From: Pantoea sp. WMus005
GTDB taxonomy: Bacteria > Pseudomonadota > Gammaproteobacteria > Enterobacterales > Enterobacteriaceae
Direction: 5' to 3'
DNA length: 64,000 bases
Assembly: GCF_013415305.1 (NCBI RefSeq)
Contig: NZ_JACBXU010000004.1
Coordinates: 124,001 to 188,000 of the forward strand
Of this stretch, positions 47,641-57,607 are shown piece after piece. A program made the position numbers and the translations under genes. Below the pieces are notes generated by a model that searched no databases, was not told where the DNA came from, and saw nothing but the letters and a program-made list of their open reading frames with translations. Each line of letters starts with the position of its first letter. Positions within the stretch are counted from its first letter, which is position 1.

Positions 47641-49038
47641 ATGCCTGGCAATACACACAAAAGCAGAACTTCAAATAAGGCGATGACCTTATTTGTCTGC
47701 TTTCTGGCGGCCCTTGCGGGACTGCTGTTCGGTCTGGATATCGGCGTCATCGCCGGTGCTCTGCCGTTTATCGCAAAGGACTTTAACGTCACCCCTCATC
47801 AGCAGGAGTGGATCGTCAGTTCCATGATGTTTGGTGCGGCGGTCGGTGCTATCGGCAGCGGCTGGATGTCATCCCGCCTGGGCCGTAAGAAAAGCCTGAT
47901 GGCTGGTGCGATTCTGTTCGTCATCGGTTCACTCTGGTCAGCGATGTCACCAAACCCGGAAATGCTGATCAGCGCCCGCGTTCTGCTGGGCCTGGCTGTC
48001 GGTATCGCCTCTTATACCGCCCCGCTTTATCTTTCTGAGATCGCGCCGGAAAAAATTCGCGGCAGTATGATTTCGCTTTACCAGCTGATGATCACCATCG
48101 GTATCCTGGGTGCTTACCTTACCGATACGGCCTTCAGCTTTACCGGCAACTGGCGCTGGATGCTGGGCATCATCACTATTCCGGCACTTCTGTTGCTGGT
48201 CGGTGTTTTCTTCCTGCCAAACAGCCCACGCTGGCTGGCGGCGCGAGGCAACTTCCGCGATGCACAACGCGTCCTGGATCGCCTGCGTGACACCAGCGAA
48301 CAGGCAAAACGTGAGCTGGAAGAGATTCGTGAGAGCCTGAAGGTCAAGCAATCTGGCTGGGGTCTGTTCACCAGCAGCAGCCACTTCCGTCGCGCGGTCT
48401 ACCTCGGCATTCTGTTGCAGGTGATGCAGCAGTTTACCGGCATGAATGTCATCATGTACTACGCGCCAAAAATCTTTGAAATTGCGGGCTTCACCAATAC
48501 CACCCAGCAGATGTGGGGCACGGTAATTGTGGGTCTGGTCAACGTACTGGCAACCTTCATTGCTATTGGTCTGGTGGATCGCTGGGGTCGTAAACCTACC
48601 CTGATCCTCGGCTTTATGGTGATGGCAGCCGGTATGGGCGTGCTGGGCACGATGCTGCACTTCGGCATTCACTCAGCGGGTGCACAGTACTTCGCGGTCG
48701 GTATGCTGCTGATGTTCATCGTCGGTTTTGCCATGTCAGCCGGTCCGTTGATCTGGGTACTCTGTTCCGAAATTCAGCCGCTGAAAGGCCGCGATTTCGG
48801 TATCACTGTCTCCACGACCACCAACTGGATCGCGAACATGATCGTGGGTGCGACCTTCCTGACCATGCTGAATACGCTGGGCAACGCGAACACCTTCTGG
48901 GTCTACGGACTGCTTAACCTGTTCTTCATCCTGCTGACTGTGATGCTGATTCCTGAGACCAAAAACGTCTCGCTGGAACACATCGAACGTAACCTGATGG
49001 CAGGTAAGAAACTGCGCGACATCGGTTCACGCGACTAA
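47641..49038 (+). CDS. galP: Galactose:H+ symporter GalP
   Basis: Inner-membrane proton symporter for galactose and glucose of the MFS sugar porter family. The 465-residue protein has about 12 helices and the family motifs SRLGRKKSL after TM2, [10 protein letters not shown] before the central loop, [14 protein letters not shown] in TM7, DRWGRKPTL and C-terminal [16 protein letters not shown]. Length matches E. coli GalP (464). The ATG follows GGAGG. GalR and CRP sites lie just upstream. It follows metK as in E. coli, but the next genes differ. Confidence 0.95.
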   Translation: MPGNTHKSRTSNKAMTLFVCFLAALAGLLFGLDIGVIAGALPFIAKDFNVTPHQQEWIVSSMMFGAAVGAIGSGWMSSRLGRKKSLMAGAILFVIGSLWSAMSPNPEMLISARVLLGLAVGIASYTAPLYLSEIAPEKIRGSMISLYQLMITIGILGAYLTDTAFSFTGNWRWMLGIITIPALLLLVGVFFLPNSPRWLAARGNFRDAQRVLDRLRDTSEQAKRELEEIRESLKVKQSGWGLFTSSSHFRRAVYLGILLQVMQQFTGMNVIMYYAPKIFEIAGFTNTTQQMWGTVIVGLVNVLATFIAIGLVDRWGRKPTLILGFMVMAAGMGVLGTMLHFGIHSAGAQYFAVGMLLMFIVGFAMSAGPLIWVLCSEIQPLKGRDFGITVSTTTNWIANMIVGATFLTMLNTLGNANTFWVYGLLNLFFILLTVMLIPETKNVSLEHIERNLMAGKKLRDIGSRD

Positions 49039-49054
49039 CATTACGCGGTAAAAA

Positions 49055-49090
49055 AAAACGGCGGGGTTTCTCTGGAAACCCCGCCGTTTT
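49055..49090. terminator. Bidirectional terminator downstream of galP
   Basis: Perfect 16-bp arms AAAACGGCGGGGTTTC / GAAACCCCGCCGTTTT with a 4-base loop, between convergent galP and the O-antigen-ligase-like gene. Confidence 0.93.
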
Positions 49091-49108
49091 TATTGGTTCA
49101 GACCAACA

Positions 49109-50380
49109 CTATGCAGACGTCACCCGCGTCACCGGCAGCGGCCGCCGTATGCAGCAGAGCGCCAGCGCCATCATGAAGATGGTCGCAGTCTGATTATAAG
49201 GCAGCACTGAATCGGTCAATCCGGCGATAAACAGCCCTAGCATCGGCAGCGCTACGCCGCGCAGATCGCACTTCTTCAGCACGCCTGTCAGCACCGTCAG
49301 ATAGATCAGCGCCAGCGACAGCGTGCCCAGCCAGCCCTGCAGCGTGGTCACTTCCAGAAACTCGTTATGCATGTTGTATTTGACGTTGGTGTAGCCTTCA
49401 ACGTTGAGGGGATAGTGCGCCATGATGAACTGACGCGCCTCGGTGGTGCGTGCATCCGGTGTCGCAAAGCCGCCGCCATGATGCTCAATAAAGTTAACCG
49501 CCCCGCCCCAGATAGCCACACGTGCGCCCAGCGAGGTCGAGCTGTTTGAGCCGTAGTTCTCAATATCCTGCATCCCTTCCACCCAGCGGTTGCTGGTCAT
49601 CAGAATCAGCACCGCCAGCACGCCCACCAGCAGAGCGCTGATCCGCCAGTTAGTCAGCAGCGACAGCCGATAAGTCTGCACCAGGAACAGCAGCCCCACA
49701 ACAATCATCGCAATCAGGGTCACGCGGGTACCGCAGAGGTAAAGCAAGGCAAAGGTCACGGCCAGCACAACGACATCGGCCACCTTCCAGTATGCATGTG
49801 TCTCAAAGCGGCTCAGCCACAGCCAGGCACAGTAGATAAACAGAATCATATACGAGGACATCGAGGCCGCTTCGGTGGTGAGTTTGATGCGGATATTCTC
49901 GGTGTAGAGATGCTCGTGGATACCAAAGCCCAGCGTAATCAGCAGTCCGACAAGGATTAACCCTCTTCCGATGCGGAGCGTGGTTGTGGAGACCCGATGC
50001 CCATAAATTGCCAGACTGAGCAGCACAAAAGCTCCGAGTAGCAGCCGCTTCGCCCCCAACAGATAATTGCCGATATTGGTCATGGCATCGGTTGAGGGCG
50101 CAGTGTCGATTCCTTTCACATGTATCGCCCAGAAGAGACGGATCAGGGCGAAAATAATCAGCACAGCAAACAGGGCGAGATAAAAACCATTTTCTTTAAA
50201 GTCACCTCGCCTGCGCGCTACGCCATACAGGATGGATGCGACGGAGAGATAAGAGACCAGATAGAATATTTTTTGCGGCAGGCCGGTGACAAACATATTC
50301 AGTGACAGCGCCAGACAGAGCGCAATGACTGAAAAATTAACCATTAACGTTAATCCATTGCGACTGATTTTATTCGTCAT
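49109..50380 (-). CDS. O-antigen ligase/polymerase-like membrane protein (Wzy_C family)
   Basis: A 423-residue polytopic inner-membrane protein with about 10-12 hydrophobic helices and one large periplasmic loop (about residues 270-355) holding SLGARVAIW and HNEFLEV, the Arg and His motifs of WaaL/Wzy_C ligases. Such enzymes join an undecaprenyl-linked glycan to lipid A-core or to another acceptor. Its start overlaps the upstream glycosyltransferase stop by 11 bp, so the two are translated together. The gene is absent between galP and sprT in E. coli. Whether it is the cell's LPS ligase or acts on another polysaccharide cannot be told from sequence. Confidence 0.85.
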   Translation of the reverse strand: MTNKISRNGLTLMVNFSVIALCLALSLNMFVTGLPQKIFYLVSYLSVASILYGVARRRGDFKENGFYLALFAVLIIFALIRLFWAIHVKGIDTAPSTDAMTNIGNYLLGAKRLLLGAFVLLSLAIYGHRVSTTTLRIGRGLILVGLLITLGFGIHEHLYTENIRIKLTTEAASMSSYMILFIYCAWLWLSRFETHAYWKVADVVVLAVTFALLYLCGTRVTLIAMIVVGLLFLVQTYRLSLLTNWRISALLVGVLAVLILMTSNRWVEGMQDIENYGSNSSTSLGARVAIWGGAVNFIEHHGGGFATPDARTTEARQFIMAHYPLNVEGYTNVKYNMHNEFLEVTTLQGWLGTLSLALIYLTVLTGVLKKCDLRGVALPMLGLFIAGLTDSVLPYNQTATIFMMALALCCIRRPLPVTRVTSA

Positions 50381-51479
50381 GCTTAACCTCAGTAAGGCGG
50401 TTAAACACACTCATCAGGTGCTTCATATAATTTTCCTCATAAAAACCGGTGATGCTCGCTTTAATAACCTGATGGTCGGGGAAGTGAAAATCCCCGCTCA
50501 TGGCATTGAGAATAGCGGCCAGCGCCATGCTGTCATTGGTGGGATAGAGCTGACCATTGATTCCGTTCTGAATAATTTCTGACGGGCCGCTGATGCAGTC
50601 GGATGACACGCAATAAACGCCACGCGACATCGCCTCCAGCAGGATCAGCGGGAAGCCTTCAAAGTTGGAGGTCATAAGCAGACAGGTAACCTGTTTAATA
50701 TGGTGGCGGACATACTCCCAGGCGTTCTCCTGCCAGCCATGCCAGGTAATGCGCTCCTGAATCCCAAGTTGCGCCACGTAGTGCTGACACTGCTTCAGGT
50801 CTTCCCCGTCACCCACAATCTCCAGCGTCCACGGCGCATCCAGATGCTTTAACGCATCAAAAAGATCTTTAAGCTGTTTCTGCCGCTGAAAATGGACGCG
50901 ACCGATATAGAGAAACTTCAGCCCCTGCGGTCTGCCGATAACGACATCATTGCGCCTGATGGGGTTGTAGATGACGTCAACGTCATTGGCGCGTGCGCCT
51001 AACTCCACCAGTTGCTCTTTGATCTGATTACTGATGGCAAAATGGTGCTCGGCCCGCAGCAGATAATGGGGGCGATACCGTTCACGCGGCGGCAGGTGCA
51101 TCCAGCTCGACAGGACGATTTTACGCCCTGAAAGCGTAATGGCCCGGCGCGTCATCAGACAGGGAATGGTGTTAAGCGTCAGGACATGATCGGGCTGATA
51201 GCGACGAAAGAAGGCGGCCATTCTCAGCGTGTGAATAAGATTTTTTATCTTCTTATTCCGCAGCGTGCAGAGGCTCTCTGCCAGAACGGCATTGGCGGTC
51301 CAGGCGCGGGACTGGCTCTCCTCTCCGCTGTTAATAATAAACAGCCCCGCTTCGGTGCCGGGCTCCGCATTCAGAGCCGTGATCAATTGACCGGTGACAT
51401 TTTCCATTCCCCCCCGACCGGCCATCAGATCCGTCACCAGCACAATCCGTTGTTTCCTGACGTTATCATTATTTTTCAT
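50370..51479 (-). CDS. Glycosyltransferase, family 4-like (GT-B)
   Basis: A 369-residue cytoplasmic GT-B fold glycosyltransferase: N-terminal acceptor domain with LVTDLMAGRGGMENVT, and C-terminal nucleotide-sugar domain with FLYIGRVHFQRQKQLKDLFDAL, TLEIVGDGEDL and the E-x7-E motif in SNFEGFPLILLEAMSRG. It resembles GT4 enzymes such as WaaG/WabH of the LPS core and capsule. ATG at 51479 is preferred (AAGG upstream), but 51518 is possible. It is upstream of and overlaps the ligase-like gene by 11 bp. The sugar and linkage are unknown. Confidence 0.85.
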   Translation of the reverse strand: MKNNDNVRKQRIVLVTDLMAGRGGMENVTGQLITALNAEPGTEAGLFIINSGEESQSRAWTANAVLAESLCTLRNKKIKNLIHTLRMAAFFRRYQPDHVLTLNTIPCLMTRRAITLSGRKIVLSSWMHLPPRERYRPHYLLRAEHHFAISNQIKEQLVELGARANDVDVIYNPIRRNDVVIGRPQGLKFLYIGRVHFQRQKQLKDLFDALKHLDAPWTLEIVGDGEDLKQCQHYVAQLGIQERITWHGWQENAWEYVRHHIKQVTCLLMTSNFEGFPLILLEAMSRGVYCVSSDCISGPSEIIQNGINGQLYPTNDSMALAAILNAMSGDFHFPDHQVIKASITGFYEENYMKHLMSVFNRLTEVKHDE

Positions 51480-51659
51480 TGCCTTATCCCTGCTCTGTGC
51501 CGTTCGCTTCTCATTCATCCACTCTGCGGTGAATATTATCAATAGGATATTCTAAAAAACGCCATAACCATATTTAAACCAGAATTTTCCTCCCCGCCAG
51601 AACCGCGCCGGAGGTTGCCAGCGTTGAGTTCCTGCACGGCGGCGATTATTCTGAGCACC

Positions 51660-52172
51660 ATGAAAACTTCTCGTCTCCCCATTGCTCTGCAGCAGGCTGT
51701 GATGCGTTCACTGCGCCAGTCGCTTGAGCGTGCAAATCAGGCACTGAAAACTGCCTACCCGGAACCGAAACTGCTCTACCAGCAGCGTGGGACGGCGGCA
51801 GGTACCGCCTGGCTGGCGTCCTGGGAGATCCGCATCAATCCGGTGCTGCTGCTGGAAAACCAGCAGGCATTTATCGATGAAGTAGTGCCGCACGAGCTGG
51901 CGCATCTGCTGGTCTGGAAGCAGTTCGGTCGCGTCGCCCCCCACGGTAAAGAGTGGAAGTGGATGATGGAGACTGTGCTGGGTGTTCCGGCACGACGCAC
52001 CCATCAGTTTGAGATAGCCTCCGTGCGCAGCAAGACCTTTGCTTACCGCTGTCAGTGTCAGCAACATCAGCTGACGGTGCGCCGCCACAATCGGGTGCTG
52101 CGCAAAGAGAGTGAATATCGCTGTGTGCACTGTGGCAGCCTGCTGATCGCAGGGGAGTTTATCGCCTCCTGA
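51660..52172 (+). CDS. sprT: SprT family zinc metalloprotein
   Basis: A 170-residue SprT-like protein, related to the protease domain of Spartan. It has the gluzincin motif HELAH (in [13 protein letters not shown]) and a C-terminal zinc ribbon with paired CQCQ and CVHCG cysteines. Function in E. coli is unknown. The ATG at 51660 gives a length near E. coli SprT (165). Precedes endA as in E. coli; galP is the usual upstream neighbour but here two glycan genes intervene. Confidence 0.92.
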   Translation: MKTSRLPIALQQAVMRSLRQSLERANQALKTAYPEPKLLYQQRGTAAGTAWLASWEIRINPVLLLENQQAFIDEVVPHELAHLLVWKQFGRVAPHGKEWKWMMETVLGVPARRTHQFEIASVRSKTFAYRCQCQQHQLTVRRHNRVLRKESEYRCVHCGSLLIAGEFIAS

Positions 52173-52247
52173 GAACACTCCCCATTCCGCACTATTCCAC
52201 ATTCTGTTAACCTGCCGCCCTTTTTCATATTAGGTAGAAGCTGGAAT

Positions 52248-52952
52248 ATGTCTCGCATAATAAGTCTGGCGGTTGCGCTGCTGTTCGCACCCGCCGCTGA
52301 CGCCCTGAACCTGAATAACTATCATCAAAATAATTTTCAGCAGGCAAAAACCTTTGCTGCGGCGATTAACGCCGATGCGCCGGGTTCGTTCTACTGTGGC
52401 TGTAAGATTCAGTGGCAGGGGAAAAAAGGCATTCCCGATCTCAACAGCTGTGGCTATCAGCCGCGTAAAAACGCGAATCGCGCCGCACGCATTGAGTGGG
52501 AACATGTGATGCCGGCCTGGGAGTTTGGTCATCAGCGCCAGTGCTGGCAGGACGGTGGCCGCAAAAACTGCAGCAAAGATCCCGACTATCGCCGCATCGA
52601 AAGTGACCTGCACAATCTGGAACCGGCGGTGGGTGAAGTGAATGGCGACCGTGGGAACTTCGCCTACAGTCAATGGAACGGCAGCGAGAAGCAGTATGGC
52701 CAGTGTGAGATGAAGATCGACTTTAAACTCAAACAGGCAGAGCCACCTGCACGGGCGCGTGGCGCCATTGCCCGCACCTATTTCTATATGCGCGACCAGT
52801 ATAATCTGCGTATTTCGCGCCAGCAGACGCAGCTATTTACCGCCTGGGACAAGCTCTATCCCGTCACCCAATGGGAGTGTGAACGCGATCAGCGCATTGC
52901 AAAGGTTCAGGGCAATCACAATCCTTATGTGCAGCAGGCTTGCCAGCGCTAA
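52248..52952 (+). CDS. endA: Periplasmic DNA-specific endonuclease I
   Basis: Cleaves double-stranded DNA in the periplasm. The 234-residue precursor has a signal peptide ending near PAADA (residue 19) and a beta-beta-alpha-metal nuclease core: [11 protein letters not shown] with the catalytic His and [19 protein letters not shown] with the metal-binding Asn/Asp region, plus several Cys for disulfides. Length fits E. coli EndA (235). Lies between sprT and rsmE. Confidence 0.95.
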   Translation: MSRIISLAVALLFAPAADALNLNNYHQNNFQQAKTFAAAINADAPGSFYCGCKIQWQGKKGIPDLNSCGYQPRKNANRAARIEWEHVMPAWEFGHQRQCWQDGGRKNCSKDPDYRRIESDLHNLEPAVGEVNGDRGNFAYSQWNGSEKQYGQCEMKIDFKLKQAEPPARARGAIARTYFYMRDQYNLRISRQQTQLFTAWDKLYPVTQWECERDQRIAKVQGNHNPYVQQACQR

Positions 52953-53019
52953 AATCCCTGCCCTACACTAGCTCTTTTTCCCATGACGCCGCTGCGCGGC
53001 GTCCGGTCTCAGGAACCTT

Positions 53020-53751
53020 ATGCGCATACCTCGCATCTATCACGCCGGGCCATTAGACATCGGCAGTGAAATTACCCTGGATGAAGATGCATCCAATCAT
53101 GTGGGCCGGGTACTCCGGATGACGGCAGGTCAGCGTCTGGAACTCTTTGATGGCACTAATCTGACTTTTGCAGCAGAGATCACGCATGTTGATAAAAAGC
53201 GTGTAAAAGTATCGGTCACAGAGAGCCAGCCGGACGATCGCGAGTCGCCTTTACATCTGCATTTAGGTCAGGTGATGTCGCGCGGTGAAAAAATGGAATT
53301 CACTATCCAGAAATCGATCGAACTGGGCGTAAATGTCATTACACCCTTGTTTTCCGAGCGCTGTGGCGTAAAGCTTGATGCTGAGCGTCTGGCGAAAAAG
53401 ATCCAGCAGTGGCAGAAAATTGCTATTGCCGCCTGCGAGCAGTGCGGCCGTAATCGCGTGCCGGAGATTCGTGAAGCGATGACGCTGGAAGCGTGGTGTG
53501 CAGAAGCGGATAGCGGTCTGAAGCTCAACCTGCATCCGCGTGCCAGCCACAGCATCAACACGCTGCCACAGCCTGTTGAGCGTGTAAGACTGCTGATTGG
53601 CCCTGAAGGCGGTTTGTCTGCGGACGAAATTGCGATGACGGCGCAGCACGATTTTACTGACATTCTGCTTGGCCCACGGGTATTACGCACCGAAACTACC
53701 GCACTGACCGCCATTACGGCACTTCAGGTGAGGTTTGGCGACCTGGGTTAA
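53020..53751 (+). CDS. rsmE: 16S rRNA m3U1498 methyltransferase
   Basis: Methylates N3 of U1498 in 16S rRNA with S-adenosylmethionine. The 243-residue SPOUT enzyme has an N-terminal PUA-like domain, [11 protein letters not shown], and the knot SAM site [14 protein letters not shown] and [13 protein letters not shown]. Length equals E. coli RsmE. gshB follows after 106 bp. Confidence 0.96.
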   Translation: MRIPRIYHAGPLDIGSEITLDEDASNHVGRVLRMTAGQRLELFDGTNLTFAAEITHVDKKRVKVSVTESQPDDRESPLHLHLGQVMSRGEKMEFTIQKSIELGVNVITPLFSERCGVKLDAERLAKKIQQWQKIAIAACEQCGRNRVPEIREAMTLEAWCAEADSGLKLNLHPRASHSINTLPQPVERVRLLIGPEGGLSADEIAMTAQHDFTDILLGPRVLRTETTALTAITALQVRFGDLG

Positions 53752-53857
53752 GCGATACTTTCAGCGGACAGAGAGCAGGCATGATGTCCTGACCGATCGG
53801 CCCACTGCAGACAGAACCAGACGAGACGGTAAATACCGCCTCACCGAGGAGATAATA

Positions 53858-54802
53858 ATGATTAAACTTGGCATCGTGATGGACCCTATTTCGTCCATCA
53901 ATATTAAAAAAGACTCCAGCTTCGCTATGCTGCTGGAAGCACAGCACCGTGGTTATGAAATTCACTACATGGAGATGCACGATCTCTCCCTGCGCGGTGG
54001 CGTGGCGTCTGCCCGCACCCGCCTGCTGACCGTTGAGCAGAACCCTGAGAACTGGTACCAGTTCGGCAGCGAGCAGGTGATCCCGCTGGCTGATCTGAAC
54101 GTGGTGCTGATGCGTAAAGATCCGCCATTCGATACCGAGTTCATCTATGCGACTTACATTCTGGAGCGCGCTGAAGAGCTGGGTACGCTGATCGTGAATA
54201 AACCGCAGAGCCTGCGTGACTGTAACGAAAAACTCTATACCGCCTGGTTTGCGGAATTTACGCCTGACACCCTGGTAACCCGCAGCAAAGCACAGCTGCG
54301 TGACTTCTGGCAGGAGCATGGTGACATCATCATGAAGCCGCTGGATGGCATGGGTGGCGCGTCGATTTTCCGCGTGAAGAAAGATGATCCTAACTTTGGC
54401 GTGATTACCGAAACCCTGACCGAGCATGAGAGCCGTTTCTGCATGGCGCAGAACTACATCGCGGCGATCACCGAGGGTGACAAACGCGTGCTGGTCGTGG
54501 ATGGTGAGCCGGTGCCTTACTGCCTGGCACGTATCCCGCAGGGCGGTGAAACGCGCGGCAACCTTGCCGCCGGTGGTCGTGGTGAAGCACGTCCGCTGAG
54601 CGAAAGCGATTGGGAAATTGCGCGCCGTGTTGGCCCGACACTAAAAGCAAAAGGGCTGATTTTTGTCGGTCTGGACATCATCGGTGATAAACTGACTGAA
54701 GTTAACGTAACCAGCCCAACCTGCATTCGTGAAATTGAGGCTGCGTTCCCCATCTCCATCACCGGCATGTTGATGGATGCCATTGAGAAGCGCCTGGGCT
54801 GA
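53858..54802 (+). CDS. gshB: Glutathione synthetase
   Basis: Joins gamma-glutamylcysteine and glycine with ATP to make glutathione. The 314-residue ATP-grasp enzyme begins MIKLGIVMDPIS and has the ATP loop KPLDGMGGASIFRV, RIPQGGETRGNLAAGG and the C-terminal EVNVTSPTCIREIE. The ATG at 53858 follows GAGGAGATAATA and matches E. coli; the longer frame overlaps rsmE without support. Confidence 0.97.
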   Translation: MIKLGIVMDPISSINIKKDSSFAMLLEAQHRGYEIHYMEMHDLSLRGGVASARTRLLTVEQNPENWYQFGSEQVIPLADLNVVLMRKDPPFDTEFIYATYILERAEELGTLIVNKPQSLRDCNEKLYTAWFAEFTPDTLVTRSKAQLRDFWQEHGDIIMKPLDGMGGASIFRVKKDDPNFGVITETLTEHESRFCMAQNYIAAITEGDKRVLVVDGEPVPYCLARIPQGGETRGNLAAGGRGEARPLSESDWEIARRVGPTLKAKGLIFVGLDIIGDKLTEVNVTSPTCIREIEAAFPISITGMLMDAIEKRLG

Positions 54803-54889
54803 GCATGACGCCGGGGCGTGGCTCCGTGATCAACCCAATACCGGTGCGGCAGTCGCGTGCCGGTTATTTTTTTGGTACATCGTGTGAGA

Positions 54890-55453
54890 ATGAATTTACA
54901 ACATCACTTTTTGATTGCCATGCCTTCATTGCAGGATCCTTTCTTCAAACGTTCCGTAGTTTATCTCTGCGAACATAACGAAGAGGGTGCAATGGGACTG
55001 ATCATCAATAAACCCATGGAAAACCTGACGGTTGAAGGCATTCTGAAGAAGCTGAAAATATCTGCTGACGATCGCGATCCGTCGATCAAGCTGGATAAAC
55101 CGGTGTTTACCGGCGGCCCGCTGGCAGAGGATCGTGGCTTTATCCTGCACTCAGCACAACGTACCTTTACCTCCAGTATTCGTGTCTCCGATAACACGAT
55201 TATCACCACGTCCCGTGATGTGCTGGAGTCAATCGGCACCGCCACTCAGCCCACCAATGTCCTGGTGGCACTGGGTTACTGCGCCTGGGAAAAAGATCAG
55301 CTGGAAAATGAGCTGATGGAAAATGCCTGGCTGACTACGCCCGCTAACAGCAACATCCTGTTCCAGACGCCGATTTCAGAGCGCTGGCGCGAAGCGGCGC
55401 GCAGTATTGGCGTCGATATTCACAACATGGCCAGCGACGCAGGACACGCCTGA
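54890..55453 (+). CDS. yqgE: YqgE/AlgH family protein
   Basis: A 187-residue cytoplasmic UPF0301 protein of unknown function; P. aeruginosa AlgH affects alginate regulation. It begins [19 protein letters not shown] and has [19 protein letters not shown]. Length equals E. coli YqgE. The start at 54890 is 11 codons inside the longest frame and is preceded by GTGAGA. Its stop overlaps the ruvX start by 1 bp, a conserved coupling with yqgF. Confidence 0.93.
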   Translation: MNLQHHFLIAMPSLQDPFFKRSVVYLCEHNEEGAMGLIINKPMENLTVEGILKKLKISADDRDPSIKLDKPVFTGGPLAEDRGFILHSAQRTFTSSIRVSDNTIITTSRDVLESIGTATQPTNVLVALGYCAWEKDQLENELMENAWLTTPANSNILFQTPISERWREAARSIGVDIHNMASDAGHA

Positions 55454-55872
55454 TGTCAACTCAGACTCTTTTAGGTTTCGATTTCGGCACCAAAAGCATT
55501 GGTGTCGCCGTAGGTCAGGAGCTTACTGGCAGCGCCCGTCCGTTGACCGCGATCAAAGCGCAGGATGGCATCCCGGACTGGCAGGTGATTGAAAAACTGC
55601 TGAAAGAATGGCAGCCCGATTTCGTGGTCGTCGGCCTGCCGCTGAATATGGATGGCACCGAGCAGCCACTGACTGAGCGCGCGCGTAAATTTGCCAACCG
55701 TCTGCACGGTCGCTTCGGCATCCGGGTAGAGTTGCAGGATGAACGGCTCAGCACGGTAGAAGCGCGTGCTGGCCTGTTTGAGCGCGGCGGCTATCGCGCG
55801 CTTAATAAAGGGTCGGTTGATTCACAGTCTGCCGCCATCATTTTGCAGGACTGGTTCGAAAACCATTACTGA
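55453..55872 (+). CDS. ruvX: Holliday junction resolvase-like RNase H-fold protein (YqgF)
   Basis: Pre-16S rRNA nuclease/possible resolvase of the RuvC-like RNase H superfamily; E. coli YqgF processes the 5' end of 16S rRNA. The 139-residue protein has the catalytic Asp in [12 protein letters not shown], the middle Glu in [12 protein letters not shown] and a C-terminal Asp in [14 protein letters not shown]. Overlaps yqgE by 1 bp (TGATG). Followed by yggR in opposite orientation with 5 bp between stops. Confidence 0.95.
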   Translation: MSTQTLLGFDFGTKSIGVAVGQELTGSARPLTAIKAQDGIPDWQVIEKLLKEWQPDFVVVGLPLNMDGTEQPLTERARKFANRLHGRFGIRVELQDERLSTVEARAGLFERGGYRALNKGSVDSQSAAIILQDWFENHY

Positions 55873-55877
55873 TCTAC

Positions 55878-56873
55878 TTATTCTAATAGTCCGGCCGCCT
55901 GGCGTGCCAGCCGGCTCTGCTCAAACGTCTGCATACCGGCCTGCGCGCCGGTCTGCAGCAGCGCGGGGATCTGGTGCATCTTGCCTTCCCGGATCAGATT
56001 CGTGATGCCGGGTGTGGCGATCAGTACTTCAAACAGTCCGATGCGCGATCCAGCAACAGAGGGTACCAGCCGCTGCGCAATCACGGCTTTCAGGCTGCCC
56101 GCCAGCTGAGTACGCACCAGCTGCTTCTCCTCCGCCGGAAAGACATCCACCAGCCGATCTACCGCCTGCGCCGCGCCACGCGTGTGCAGCGTTGCCAGCA
56201 CCAGATGGCCGGTTTCTGCCGCCGTGAGCGCCTGACGGATGGTATCGCTGTCGCGCAGTTCACCCAGCAGAATGACGTCAGGATCTTCACGCAGTGCCCC
56301 CTTTATCCCTAGCGAGAACGAACCGCAGTGCAGGCCGATTTCGCGCTGCTGAATCAGCGACTGCTGGCTGTGATGAATAAATTCAATCGGGTCTTCCAGC
56401 GTGATGATATGACGCGCCTGCTGGCGGTTCAGCGCATCGACCAGCGCCGCCAGCGTGGTCGATTTCCCGCTGCCGGTCGCCCCCGTCACCAGAATCAGCC
56501 CATCCTGCTGTTCCAGCAGCGTCGGCACAATCGCGGGCAGTTGCAGACTCTCCATCGTCGGGCACGTCGTGGCGATAATGCGCAAGGCCAGAGACAGGCC
56601 GTTACGCTGCATAAACAGATTCGCCCTCAGACGCTGGCCGCTGGCCAGGCTCAGGGCGAAATCAAGCTGCCCTGCGCGCTCCAGCGCCTGCCGTTGCGGG
56701 TCACTCAGCCAGCGGGCCATAAACTGCTCCATCCAGGCGGCAGAGAGCCTGGCCTGCTGCGGAATCACTTCCAGCTTTCCCTCCCGCCGCCAGTAGGGCA
56801 AATGTCCGCTGCAAAGGTGCAGATCGGCGGCATTATGCTTTACACTAAGCCCCACCATTTCATCCAGATTCAT
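55878..56873 (-). CDS. yggR: PilT-like ATPase YggR
   Basis: A 331-residue secretion ATPase of the PilT/VirB11 group, with Walker A TGATGSGKSTT, Asp box DPIEFIHH, Walker B LLGELRDSDTI and His box LATLHTRGAAQA. PilT drives type IV pilus retraction elsewhere; in enterobacteria the role is unclear because pilus genes are few. Length fits E. coli YggR (326). Its start lies only 14 bp from that of divergent yggS, with AGGAGA before its ATG. Confidence 0.92.
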   Translation of the reverse strand: MNLDEMVGLSVKHNAADLHLCSGHLPYWRREGKLEVIPQQARLSAAWMEQFMARWLSDPQRQALERAGQLDFALSLASGQRLRANLFMQRNGLSLALRIIATTCPTMESLQLPAIVPTLLEQQDGLILVTGATGSGKSTTLAALVDALNRQQARHIITLEDPIEFIHHSQQSLIQQREIGLHCGSFSLGIKGALREDPDVILLGELRDSDTIRQALTAAETGHLVLATLHTRGAAQAVDRLVDVFPAEEKQLVRTQLAGSLKAVIAQRLVPSVAGSRIGLFEVLIATPGITNLIREGKMHQIPALLQTGAQAGMQTFEQSRLARQAAGLLE

Positions 56874-56887
56874 AATTTCTCCTGACT

Positions 56888-57595
56888 ATGACCTCAATCC
56901 AGCAGAACCTACAGCAAGTGCGGCAGCGAATCGCCGCCGCTGCCGCGCGTTGCGGCCGCGCACCAGAAGAAATTACCCTGCTTGCAGTCAGTAAAACCAA
57001 ACCTGCGAGCGCGGTCGAAGAAGCCTTTGCCGCTGGCCAGATGACCTTCGGTGAAAATTACGTTCAGGAAGGGGTTGAAAAGGTTCAGGCACTGGCCTCA
57101 CATCCTGAGCTGGAGTGGCACTTCATCGGCCCGTTACAGTCCAATAAAAGCCGTCTGGTGGCAGAAAATTTCGCCTGGTGTCACACCATTGACCGCCAGC
57201 GTATTGCGCAGCGGCTCAACGATCAGCGGCCCGCGTCGCTGCCACCGCTGAATGTGTTAATTCAGGTAAATATCAGTGACGAAAACAGCAAATCTGGCAT
57301 CATGCTGGAGGCTGTTTCCGGGCTGGCGGAGCAGATCGCTGCCCTGCCGCAACTGCGGCTGCGGGGATTGATGGCCATTCCGGCAGCGGAAAGTGATTAC
57401 CCGCGGCAGCTGGCGGTATGTCAGCAGATGGCGGAAGCCTTCAGGCAACTGCAACAGCAGTATGCTGACATTGACACGCTTTCACTGGGAATGAGCGATG
57501 ACATGGAGGCGGCTATCGCCGCAGGCAGTACGATGGTGCGTATCGGCACCGCCATTTTTGGCGCACGAGATTATGCGCACAACTCACAACAATAA
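56888..57595 (+). CDS. yggS: PLP homeostasis protein YggS
   Basis: PLP-binding protein (COG0325) that keeps vitamin B6 and amino acid pools balanced. The 235-residue TIM-barrel protein resembles the N-terminal domain of alanine racemase, with PLP Lys36 in LLAVSKTKPA, HFIGPLQSNK and SLGMSDDMEAAI. There is no clear Shine-Dalgarno before its ATG (CTCCTGACT). It starts 14 bp from divergent yggR, so its promoter must be inside yggR. yggT follows after 12 bp. Confidence 0.95.
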   Translation: MTSIQQNLQQVRQRIAAAAARCGRAPEEITLLAVSKTKPASAVEEAFAAGQMTFGENYVQEGVEKVQALASHPELEWHFIGPLQSNKSRLVAENFAWCHTIDRQRIAQRLNDQRPASLPPLNVLIQVNISDENSKSGIMLEAVSGLAEQIAALPQLRLRGLMAIPAAESDYPRQLAVCQQMAEAFRQLQQQYADIDTLSLGMSDDMEAAIAAGSTMVRIGTAIFGARDYAHNSQQ

Positions 57596-57607
57596 TAGAG
57601 GAACTTC

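Noticed and set aside
47947..48672. 241-codon minus-strand frame inside galP
   Set aside because: Antisense shadow of a membrane protein gene; composition rich in His/Gln is typical of reversed hydrophobic codons.
53714..54427. 237-codon minus-strand frame over gshB
   Set aside because: Shadow of gshB with no domain signature.
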